Source: JBBDYH01 sp040901795
GTDB lineage: Bacteria; Planctomycetota; Planctomycetia; Pirellulales; JALHPA01
Direction of reading: 5' to 3'
Length of the DNA: 64,000 nucleotides
Assembly (NCBI GenBank): GCA_040901795.1
Contig: JBBDYH010000064.1
Location: forward strand, 62,001-126,000
Made by a program: the position numbers and the translations under genes. The stretch's first letter is position 1; every line of letters begins with the position of its first letter. Shown here in pieces: positions 52,649-59,886 of this stretch. Below the pieces are notes generated by a model. The model was not told the origin of the DNA. It ran no database searches and saw only the letters and a list, made by a program, of their open reading frames with translations.

Positions 52649-53980
52649 TCACGTCGCCGCCGCGGCGGCTTCGAGCGACTTTAATTCCAAAACCAGCGCA
52701 CGCAGGAAAGGCTCGACATCCGTCACCAGGCCCACCGTCTGAAACGAGCCGCGGTCGTTGAGTTTGATCACCGTCGAGGGGTTGATATCTACACAGACCA
52801 CCTTCACCCACGCCGGCAGCAGGTTGCCCACCGCAATCGAATGCAGCGTGGTGGCGATCATTAGACAAAAGCTCACGTCGCGAATCGCGGCGCGCATCTG
52901 CCGCTGCGCAACGAGCACGTCGGTGGTCACGTCCGGCAATGGCCCGTCATCGCGAATGCTCCCGGCCAGCAAAAACTCGACGTCGTTCTTCACGCACTCG
53001 TACATGATCCCGCTGGTCAGTTCGCCGCGCTCGACCGACTGCTTGATTCCACCGGCGCGGCGGATGCGGTTGATCGCGCGCAAGTGATGCTCGTGCCCCG
53101 CCTCGGCCAGGTCGCCGCGGTCGAGATGTACGCCGAGGCTCGTGCCGAACAGCGATTGTTCGATGTCGTGCGTTGCCAGCGCATTGCCGGCGAAGAGCTT
53201 GCTGATGTAGCCGGACCGCAACATTTCGCAAACGTAGTCGCCGCTGCCGGTGTGAATGATCGCCGGGCCCCCGACTAACAGCGACTTGCCGCCGTTCTGC
53301 CGGATGCGGAAAAGTTCCTGCGCCACCTGGCGGATGGCAATGCCTTTCGGCTTCTCGGTCGAGACCGGGCTGTTCATGAACTCGAACGCCTGCCGCTCCA
53401 TCTTCCGGTCTTCGGGGAAGACGCGCACTCCGGCGTGCCCCACCACCAGCGGCATGCCGACTTCGACATCGGTCATGGCGATGCAGCGCGCTCGAGGCTC
53501 TGCCCGATCGACGACGATGCCGCAGTCCATTTCCTGGTCGTCCACGCCAATCCACTCTCCGCCCCTGCGAATCTCGGTCCGCTGATTAGTCGTGCTGTAG
53601 AAACCCTCGGGGAATGCGCCGCCGATGTCGGCCTCGACGAGCAGACAATCGTTCTGCGCGGTCGGCACAGCGCCATGGTCGGCGATCTGAGCCATGATCC
53701 CGCTCAACTCGGCTGCCGTACGAGCCCGGACTTCAACCAGGGCGTTGCTCACATCGTGCCGGCTCTGGCCGATTGTAATGTGTTTGATGGCGAACGCGCC
53801 GCCCCCTGCCGTGATCACGTCGAGGATCTTGGGCAGAATCAAGCTGTCGATGATGTGACCGCGGACCTCGATCTCTTCGACGAACTCGCCGGCCTCGCGC
53901 GGGCGGCCATCATGACCGGTCGCGCCGCGTTCAACGGTTGAGCGGGCCGTGTTTTTTACTCGCGCAGATTGGCCTTCCAT
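52649..53980 (-). CDS. LOR/SDH-family protein, probable ornithine cyclodeaminase
   Basis: 443 residues from ATG 53980 (a TTG at 54028 is in frame). It matches the TIGR00300/LOR-SDH family: EVRGHIIDSLILPKILDVI, PTAQNDCLLVEADIGGAFP, GHAGVRVFPEDRKME, FMNSPVSTEKPKG and LLVGGPAIIHTGSGDYV. Archaeal and cyanobacterial members deaminate ornithine to proline. Placed upstream of the arginine dihydrolase-like gene in the same direction (168 nt spacer), so the two are probably one pathway, arginine to ornithine to proline. Confidence 0.85.
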   Translation of the reverse strand: MEGQSARVKNTARSTVERGATGHDGRPREAGEFVEEIEVRGHIIDSLILPKILDVITAGGGAFAIKHITIGQSRHDVSNALVEVRARTAAELSGIMAQIADHGAVPTAQNDCLLVEADIGGAFPEGFYSTTNQRTEIRRGGEWIGVDDQEMDCGIVVDRAEPRARCIAMTDVEVGMPLVVGHAGVRVFPEDRKMERQAFEFMNSPVSTEKPKGIAIRQVAQELFRIRQNGGKSLLVGGPAIIHTGSGDYVCEMLRSGYISKLFAGNALATHDIEQSLFGTSLGVHLDRGDLAEAGHEHHLRAINRIRRAGGIKQSVERGELTSGIMYECVKNDVEFLLAGSIRDDGPLPDVTTDVLVAQRQMRAAIRDVSFCLMIATTLHSIAVGNLLPAWVKVVCVDINPSTVIKLNDRGSFQTVGLVTDVEPFLRALVLELKSLEAAAAAT

Positions 53981-54064
53981 TTGGCCTCCATCGGTGAGCC
54001 AGGGGGCGGGCGGTGTTGGATTGTCCAATTATCGACCCGCGACGAGAACACGGCAACGCCGAAC

Positions 54065-54148
54065 GTTGGAGTCCAAGCTTCAGCTTGCTGCGGTTGGAGT
54101 TCAAGCTTTAGCTTGCTGCGGTTGGAGTTCAAGCTTTAGCTTGCTGCG
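54065..54148. repeat. Three tandem 28-bp repeats
   Basis: Three units of GTTGGAGTTCAAGCTTTAGC-type sequence followed by TTGCTGCG; internal palindrome AAGCTTTAGCTT. Same family as at 23.0-23.2 kb. Confidence 0.85.
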
Positions 54149-54262
54149 GCCACGCTAAAGCGGTGACCTCCCACCACTTGCCTTTCCAGCCTTTTCAACA
54201 AGTCGTATACTGAGGCTTTCCAAGCGGCACGCCTGCCGCCACGACACTTTCTTTTGCAAACA

Positions 54263-55702
54263 ATGAGCCAACCATCTTCGCAGGACCCCTGGTCCTCGCT
54301 GGCCGACACGCTCGGCGTGCAACCCGCTCCACAGCCGGCGCCGATTCCGCCTCCCCCCGTGCCCGAACCTCCGCCGCGGCCGGCTGCCAAAGCCGCGCCG
54401 GCGCCCAAGCCGCCCCCGACAACCAACTGGGGAGAAATCGCCGGCCAGTTAGGCGTCGAAGTGCCACCCGAGCCCGAGCCGCCGAAGCGCGCCGAACCGC
54501 CGACGCCGCCCACCCGACCACGGCCCGCCGAATCGCCTGTCCGCGGCGCTGCGGACGAGGACGCTGGCCGCGGGGCACGTCCCCGCCCCGAGCCGCGTGA
54601 TGTTGATCAGGCTGGGCCCGCGCGCGGCGCCGAACGAGAGCGCGGTCAGGAGCGCGGGCGCGGGCGTGGTCGCGACCAGGGTCGCGGTCGCGGCGGACAG
54701 GGAGACCGAGGCCGGCGACCTGCCGAACGGGGCGAGCAAGGCCGCCCGAGCCGCGAGCCATCGCGCGGCGCACGTCCGTACCGCGAGGAGGGCCGCGGCG
54801 AGGCCCCGCGCCAAGATCGTCCCCAGCGCGATCGTGGTTACCGCGACGAGCGCCCCCCGCGCGATGTGCGCGAGCCAGCGGCGGACGACGAGCGAAAGTC
54901 AGAGCTGCCGGCCGAGGATCGAGAGCGCGCGTTTGCACCGCCCTCGTTTGAGCTGCAAGATTCCAGGCTGCAAGCCGAGGAAAGCCGCTTGGAGCTGGAA
55001 CAAGAGTCCCCCGATGCCGATTTCGGCGACGAGCAAGACACCGTCCGCGAGGCAGGTGGAGCAGAAGGCGCTCCGGCATCGCGGCGGCGGCGACGGCGGC
55101 GCGGACGTCGCGGTGTGACGCGCGAAGACGCGTTTCTGGGCATCGAGCGGCTGGCGACGGACGACATTGTTGGTCACGAGGCTGTTGAACCGCGAGCGGA
55201 GTTGGACGATCGCGTAGAAGAGCGCGACGACTCCGCAATCGGCGAGGAGATTACCTCCATCGAAATCGGCGGCGACGAGGAGCTGAGGGATCGGGACGGG
55301 ACCGACGAATCGGACGCACAGCGAAGGCGACCGCGGCGTCGGCGACGCGGCCGCAGGACGAAGGAGCGTACCGGCGATTCGGTACGTAGTGATCCCCAGA
55401 GCGCCGAAGAAGTGCTGCCCGAGGGCGAACGGGACGAGATCGACGATGACCTGGAAGAAGGTCGCACGGAGCGGCCGCAACGGTCCAGTCCTCGTGCCGA
55501 GAAGCATCCCGACGAGCAGGAAGACGACGAGGAAGACCTCGACGACGGCGAGGAAGGCGCCCGACCGAACAAGAACCTGCACCGCGAGGTGACACCGTGG
55601 GCCGAAGCGATCGGCTACATGGTCAGCGCAAACATGGAAGCCCGCGCCCGCAGCCCCGGCGGCGGCCAGCGCGGACGTTGGGGGAAAGGCGATCGCCGCT
55701 GA
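54263..55702 (+). CDS. Low-complexity Arg/Asp/Glu-rich protein
   Basis: About 479 residues from ATG 54263. The N-terminus is helix-like (DPWSSLADTLGVQPAP, TNWGEIAGQLGVEVP), then Pro-rich and very long Arg/Glu/Gly stretches (RRRRRRRGRRG twice), ending in a short ordered segment, EVTPWAEAIGYMVSANMEAR. Charge patterning resembles the disordered arm of RNase E and other RNA-binding scaffolds. The conserved short motifs at both ends suggest a real gene. The RNA-binding role is inference. Confidence 0.75.
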   Translation: MSQPSSQDPWSSLADTLGVQPAPQPAPIPPPPVPEPPPRPAAKAAPAPKPPPTTNWGEIAGQLGVEVPPEPEPPKRAEPPTPPTRPRPAESPVRGAADEDAGRGARPRPEPRDVDQAGPARGAERERGQERGRGRGRDQGRGRGGQGDRGRRPAERGEQGRPSREPSRGARPYREEGRGEAPRQDRPQRDRGYRDERPPRDVREPAADDERKSELPAEDRERAFAPPSFELQDSRLQAEESRLELEQESPDADFGDEQDTVREAGGAEGAPASRRRRRRRGRRGVTREDAFLGIERLATDDIVGHEAVEPRAELDDRVEERDDSAIGEEITSIEIGGDEELRDRDGTDESDAQRRRPRRRRRGRRTKERTGDSVRSDPQSAEEVLPEGERDEIDDDLEEGRTERPQRSSPRAEKHPDEQEDDEEDLDDGEEGARPNKNLHREVTPWAEAIGYMVSANMEARARSPGGGQRGRWGKGDRR

Positions 55703-55808
55703 GGGTTCAGGGTTCAGCGAGTGGCGCCGTTCAACCCCGCCGCGTGCCACTGCTCGCCGCGAGCAGTGCAACGCCGGCGTTTTGGTAACGATTTTGAAGG
55801 ACACCACC

Positions 55809-56810
55809 ATGCGATTGCTGGCGTTGCTAACGCTTCTGGCAGTGCTGCCCGGCTGCGGTCAGGACGGCTCGGATCAGCGCGGCGTGCTCTTACTGCGGTA
55901 CGCCGAAGGGAGCGAGAGCACCGAGCAGCGCGAACGCGGCTTCCTCGAGACGATGGCCAAGGAGTTTCCCGAGATCGCGGTCATCTCGCAGGAAGGATAT
56001 GCCGGCGCGACGCAAAACTCGGCGCTCGGCAAGTCGCAAGGCCTCCTCAACAAGTACGGACCGCGGCTGGAGGGCGTCTTCGCCTGTAATGAATCGAGCG
56101 CCAGCGGAATGCTCCGCGCGCTCGATGAAGCGCGCCTGGCCACCAAGGTCCTGTTTGTCGGCTTTGACACCAGCTCCCGGATGATCACCGCGCTCGAAGA
56201 TGGCCGAATGCACGGCCTCGTGCTGCAGGATCCGGTCCAGATGGGTTACCTGGCAGTGAAGACGATGGTCGATCATCTCGACGGCAAGCAGGTCGAGAAG
56301 CGAATCTCGACGGGCGAAGTGGTTGCCACGCCCGAGAACATGGATGAGCCCAAGATCAAAGACCGCTTGAGCCCGGAGCAGCACACAGGGGATGACGTCA
56401 AACCGGACAACGCGAAATACCGTATCGCGGTGATTCCGAAGGGAACAGCGCACGAGTTCTGGAAGTCGGTCCATGCCGGGGCGGCCAAAGCCGGCGCGGA
56501 ATTGAACGTCGAGATCCTGTGGATAGGTCCCCTGTACGAGGACAACAAGCAGGAGCAAATCAAAGTCGTTCTAGACTTTGTCACGGAAAAGGTCGATGGC
56601 ATCTGCCTGGCCCCGCTCGACTCGCGGGCGCTTGTCGAGAGCGTGCGCTATGCCAAAGAGCAGGGAATTCCCACCGTGGTCTTCGACAGCGGCTTGGCTG
56701 ACGAAAGCAACATCGTCAGCTACGTGGCCACCGACAACTATAACGGCGGCCGGCTGGCCGCGCGGCGCTTGGGGCAGCTTGTCGAGGAGCAGCGGAAGCG
56801 AGGGGATTGA
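55809..56810 (+). CDS. Circularly permuted sugar-binding lipoprotein (C-lobe before N-lobe)
   Basis: 333 residues. A lipoprotein signal with lipobox LPGC (Cys16) is followed by sequence of the usual second half of a ribose-type binding protein: GVLLLRYAEGSESTEQRERG, FACNESSASGMLRALD, VLFVGFDTSS, LVLQDPVQMGYLAV, TGEVVATPENMDEP (residues 25-186). After a linker, residues 204-326 are the usual first half: YRIAVIPKGTAHEFWKSVHA, QIKVVLDFV, VDGICLAPLDSRALV, IPTVVFDSGLADES, VATDNYNGG. It ends at the hinge. The reading frame is intact, the stop overlaps the permease start, and the other binding protein (3.96 kb) has normal order. Confidence 0.85.
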   Translation: MRLLALLTLLAVLPGCGQDGSDQRGVLLLRYAEGSESTEQRERGFLETMAKEFPEIAVISQEGYAGATQNSALGKSQGLLNKYGPRLEGVFACNESSASGMLRALDEARLATKVLFVGFDTSSRMITALEDGRMHGLVLQDPVQMGYLAVKTMVDHLDGKQVEKRISTGEVVATPENMDEPKIKDRLSPEQHTGDDVKPDNAKYRIAVIPKGTAHEFWKSVHAGAAKAGAELNVEILWIGPLYEDNKQEQIKVVLDFVTEKVDGICLAPLDSRALVESVRYAKEQGIPTVVFDSGLADESNIVSYVATDNYNGGRLAARRLGQLVEEQRKRGD

Positions 56811-58141
56811 TGCTCTCTCGCCGCGGCTCCCTGGCGTTGCTGACCACGGCCCTCGGGCCTTTCGTGGCCCTGTTGATCATCATCGCGTTCTTCGCCATCG
56901 CCGATTGGGCCAGCGGCGGCGACACGTTCTTGACCGTGCAGAACCTCCGCACCGTTTCCAGGCAAATGTGCGTGGTCGCGGTTGCGGCGCTGGGCATGAC
57001 GGTCGTCGTGATCAGCGGCGGCATCGACCTGAGCGTCGGTTCGGCGATCGCGCTGGCCGCCACCGTCCTCGCCTGGGGCATTCACAACGACGCGGCGCTG
57101 TTGGTCACCACCGGCAGCAGTTTTCGCAGCGCTTCGATAAGGCTGGCCGACGCGCAGGCCCGCGCGCAGACAGCGCACAGCGATGACCAGCCGCATTGGC
57201 AAGCCGAAACCGCACATTGGCGCGACGTGCTCCGCGGCATTGTCGAGCGAAAGCTCGCCACCGCCGAAGCGGCCGCCGAGGCTGAAAGCGAGTCGGCAAG
57301 CGACGCCAGCGGCCAGCGCCGTCGACAAGCCGACGTTCGCCGCCTTCAGGAGAAGCTGATTCAATTGGCGAATACTGAGGCGGACATCGAAATCGACAAC
57401 CAGTGGTTCTTGGGCGTTCATAACCATCGGGCCACGGCGCCGTTGGCGCTCTTGCTCTGCATGGCCACCGGGGTCGCGGCGGGATTGATAAACGGCGCAC
57501 TTATCAGCACGCTCCGCGTCGTGCCGTTTATCGTCACGCTCGGCACGATGACGGTCTTCCTCGGCTTGGGCAAGCTGATCCCCGAAGTGCCGATCCGACC
57601 CGAGATCGCCGAGATCCCCGGCTGGGTGGGGCGGCTCACCTGGCCTCAACCCGAGCCGGCGTGGATGCTGGTGGCCAGCGGCGTCTGGGTGGCGCTGGTG
57701 TTGTCGGCGACGCTTGCGCTGATGTTGCGGTTCACCGTGCTGGGCCGGCACATCTTTGCCATCGGCTCGAACGAAGCGGCCGCGCGTCTCTGCGGCATCA
57801 ACGTGCGGCGCGTGAAGCTCACGGTCTACGCCCTGGCTGGTCTCTTCACGGGCATCGCCGGCATCTACAACTTTTCGGAGCTCAGCCAGGGGGACCCCAC
57901 TTCCGGCACGGGTTTCGAGCTCCGCGTCATCGCCGCGGTCGTTATCGGCGGCGCCAGCCTCAGTGGCGGACGCGGCTCGGTCCTCGGCGCGCTCACGGGC
58001 GCCGCCCTCATGGCCACCATCACCTCCGGCTGCACGCAGCTCGGACTCCCCAACCCAATTCAGGACGTCATCGTCGGCCTGATCATCGTGGCAGCCGTCA
58101 CCGTCGACCAACTCCGCCAGCGCAGGCTTAGAACGGCGTGA
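56810..58141 (+). CDS. Ribose-type ABC permease with a large soluble insertion
   Basis: 443 residues, BPD_transp_2 family. Core: LGMTVVVISGGIDLSVGSAI, VVPFIVTLGTMTVFLGLG, GRHIFAIGSNEAAARLCGIN, GGASLSGGRGSVLGALTGA. Between residues ~92 and ~208 lies a hydrophilic, Ala/Glu/Arg-rich helical insertion (RLADAQARAQTAHSDDQPHW, LRGIVERKLATAEAAAEAES) where normal permeases have a short loop. The ATG (56810) overlaps the binding protein stop (TGATG). No ATPase gene follows. Confidence 0.9.
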   Translation: MLSRRGSLALLTTALGPFVALLIIIAFFAIADWASGGDTFLTVQNLRTVSRQMCVVAVAALGMTVVVISGGIDLSVGSAIALAATVLAWGIHNDAALLVTTGSSFRSASIRLADAQARAQTAHSDDQPHWQAETAHWRDVLRGIVERKLATAEAAAEAESESASDASGQRRRQADVRRLQEKLIQLANTEADIEIDNQWFLGVHNHRATAPLALLLCMATGVAAGLINGALISTLRVVPFIVTLGTMTVFLGLGKLIPEVPIRPEIAEIPGWVGRLTWPQPEPAWMLVASGVWVALVLSATLALMLRFTVLGRHIFAIGSNEAAARLCGINVRRVKLTVYALAGLFTGIAGIYNFSELSQGDPTSGTGFELRVIAAVVIGGASLSGGRGSVLGALTGAALMATITSGCTQLGLPNPIQDVIVGLIIVAAVTVDQLRQRRLRTA

Positions 58142-58201
58142 AGAGCGGTTGGTTCGACACAAATTGTGGGCCTTGCCGAGTACGCCTGCTGTCGTCTTCG
58201 T

Positions 58202-58322
58202 CGGGCTGAATGCCCGATACTCGAAAGTCCAGGGCGAAGTCGCCGCTGCGGCGACGAAGCCCTGGGTTAACCGCCCTAATAGTCCATCCCAAGGCCCAAG
58301 GGGCCATCACTCGATATCGAGC
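58202..58322. repeat. REP-type palindromic repeat
   Basis: CCAGGGCGAAGTCGCCGC with its complement GCGGCGACGAAGCCCTGG, then GGCCCAAGGGGCC and ACTCGAT. The block resembles that at 62035-62140 next to the Y1-transposase remnant. Confidence 0.7.
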
Positions 58323-58409
58323 CCTGCAGGTCCAGATGATGTAAAATAATGGTGGCGACGATCGGGATGGACGCTCGCCGGCCGACTGTATCATCTGAGC
58401 CCCAAAATC

Positions 58410-58697
58410 ATGACAATCTCCCAACTCACCACTCATCGCGAGCGTATCCTCGATGTTGCTCGCCGTCACGGCGCAACACGGGTGCGTGTATTCGGCTCTA
58501 CCGTTCGAGGTGACGCCACGCCGGCCAGCGACGTTGATTTTCTGGTCGATCTCGAACCGGGCCGCAGCCTGATCGACCTCGGTGCATTGCTCATGGATTT
58601 GCAGGACCTGCTTGGTTGTCGCGTCGACATGACGACCGAGGAGGGCTTACACGCATACGTCCGGGACCGCGTCCTGCGCGAGGCGGTTGCCTTATGA
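58410..58697 (+). CDS. mntA: MNT-type nucleotidyltransferase antitoxin
   Basis: 95-residue minimal nucleotidyltransferase: RVFGSTVRGDATPASDVDFLVDLE has the GSxRxG and the catalytic DxD-like pair. In MNT/HEPN modules this protein neutralises the HEPN toxin by AMPylating it. The stop overlaps the HEPN ATG. Confidence 0.9.
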   Translation: MTISQLTTHRERILDVARRHGATRVRVFGSTVRGDATPASDVDFLVDLEPGRSLIDLGALLMDLQDLLGCRVDMTTEEGLHAYVRDRVLREAVAL

Positions 58698-59023
58698 GCG
58701 ACGACCGCTTGTTCTTGACCCACATTCAAGAGTGTCTCAAGCGGATTGCCGCGTACACCGTCGGCGGCGAGACCGAGTTTCGTGCGTCCACACTTGTTCA
58801 AGACGCTGTATTGCGGAACTTACAAACCCTCGCCGAATCGACTCAACGTCTCTCCGACCCGTTCAAAGCCGCCCATTCCCATGTCGATTGGCGAGGGATT
58901 GCCGGCTTCCGAAACATACTGGTTCACGGCTACTTGGGTATCGATATTGGTCGTGTATGGGCAATTATCGAGCGCGATGTGCCCGAGCTGCACGCAGTGG
59001 TTGACGCCGCGTTGGCAGAATAG
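58694..59023 (+). CDS. hepT: HEPN-domain toxin (DUF86)
   Basis: 109-residue helical protein from ATG 58694 in ATGA overlap with MNT. The HEPN RNase motif RNILVHGY (RxxxxH form with Tyr two further) is intact, so it should cut RNA unless held by MNT. Type VII toxin-antitoxin pair. Confidence 0.9.
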   Translation: MSDDRLFLTHIQECLKRIAAYTVGGETEFRASTLVQDAVLRNLQTLAESTQRLSDPFKAAHSHVDWRGIAGFRNILVHGYLGIDIGRVWAIIERDVPELHAVVDAALAE

Positions 59024-59047
59024 CCAAAGCAGCAGTCAATAAAAGAC

Positions 59048-59343
59048 TCATGGGGGACACTTATCGGTGTCATCTTTGACTTCGGGGGCACGATTCCATG
59101 ACTTATATCTCCATCTGCTCCGGTCCGGGTGGTCATCGGGCGACCCCATCAGGAACTCGCCGGCCGGGACAAGGACGGACCGAACGCAGGTGGCCAGATG
59201 TACGATCTGCTTCGGTAACCCGCTAGCGGTATCCGCACCGTGCCCCTTAACCTCGGCGAAACCAGGCGGCTCCGCTGCATAAACTGCGACCCGATCGCCA
59301 CCGAGAATGATACCAAAACCAGAACCGCGAGCACTCGTTTCAT
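59048..59343 (-). pseudogene. SUMF (formylglycine-generating-enzyme-like) gene remnant
   Basis: A signal peptide MKRVLAVLVLVSFSVAIGSQ starts at ATG 59343; in another frame follows IVHLATCVRSVLVPAGEFLMGSP (split motif VPAGEFLMGSPDD), typical of SUMF start. The frames differ, and similarity ends at DRSRW, so the gene is frameshifted and truncated. A GGGGGACACTTATCGGTGTC block lies at the end. Confidence 0.65.
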
Positions 59344-59460
59344 TTGTATCTCCGCGGCACACAACCAAGCTCCATTGTTCGCGCTCGAGTGAGCGGCTCG
59401 CCGGCCGGTAAACCGCTCCCAAGGGAAACGCCGAAACGGCCATTGGATTGGCGGTCAAAT

Positions 59461-59886
59461 TCAGCGCCTTGTTAAACGATTTTGTACGAACAACACTTCA
59501 TCAAGATCCAACTCGATCGAAGTGCCTTGTGCCAGTGCAAACGTCGCAGGGAGTTCCGTGAGAATGTTGCCCCATACTTTCTTGGCATCGCGGTCAACAA
59601 ACTCCACTTCGAGGTCTATGTTCCCGCTATCGATTCGGGGCATTGCCGCCTTACTCGTGGGGAAGAACGCCCGAACGGTGATTGTGTCGGCTTCCTTTAT
59701 GTCAGAAACGGAGAGCTCAGGATATGAGGGGAATGTGTTGGGGTAAAAGCCTGCGCTCTTTGCATGTTGCCGACTGAAGATGTGGAATCCATCCCCGGTG
59801 ATGTCGTCAAAGAACTCTTGGTGATCTTTCGCATCGAATACCATGGCGACCGTGTGGGGATGGGTTTGATCGCTAGACGGTGGCAT
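59461..59886 (-). CDS. Hypothetical protein
   Basis: 141 residues; starts at ATG 59886 overlapping the end of the PEP-CTERM gene, or at ATG 59844 (MVFDAKDHQEFF). Beta-rich acidic sequence (NIDLEVEFVDRDAKKVWGN). No known domain. Coupled to the PEP-CTERM gene by overlap. Confidence 0.6.
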   Translation of the reverse strand: MPPSSDQTHPHTVAMVFDAKDHQEFFDDITGDGFHIFSRQHAKSAGFYPNTFPSYPELSVSDIKEADTITVRAFFPTSKAAMPRIDSGNIDLEVEFVDRDAKKVWGNILTELPATFALAQGTSIELDLDEVLFVQNRLTRR

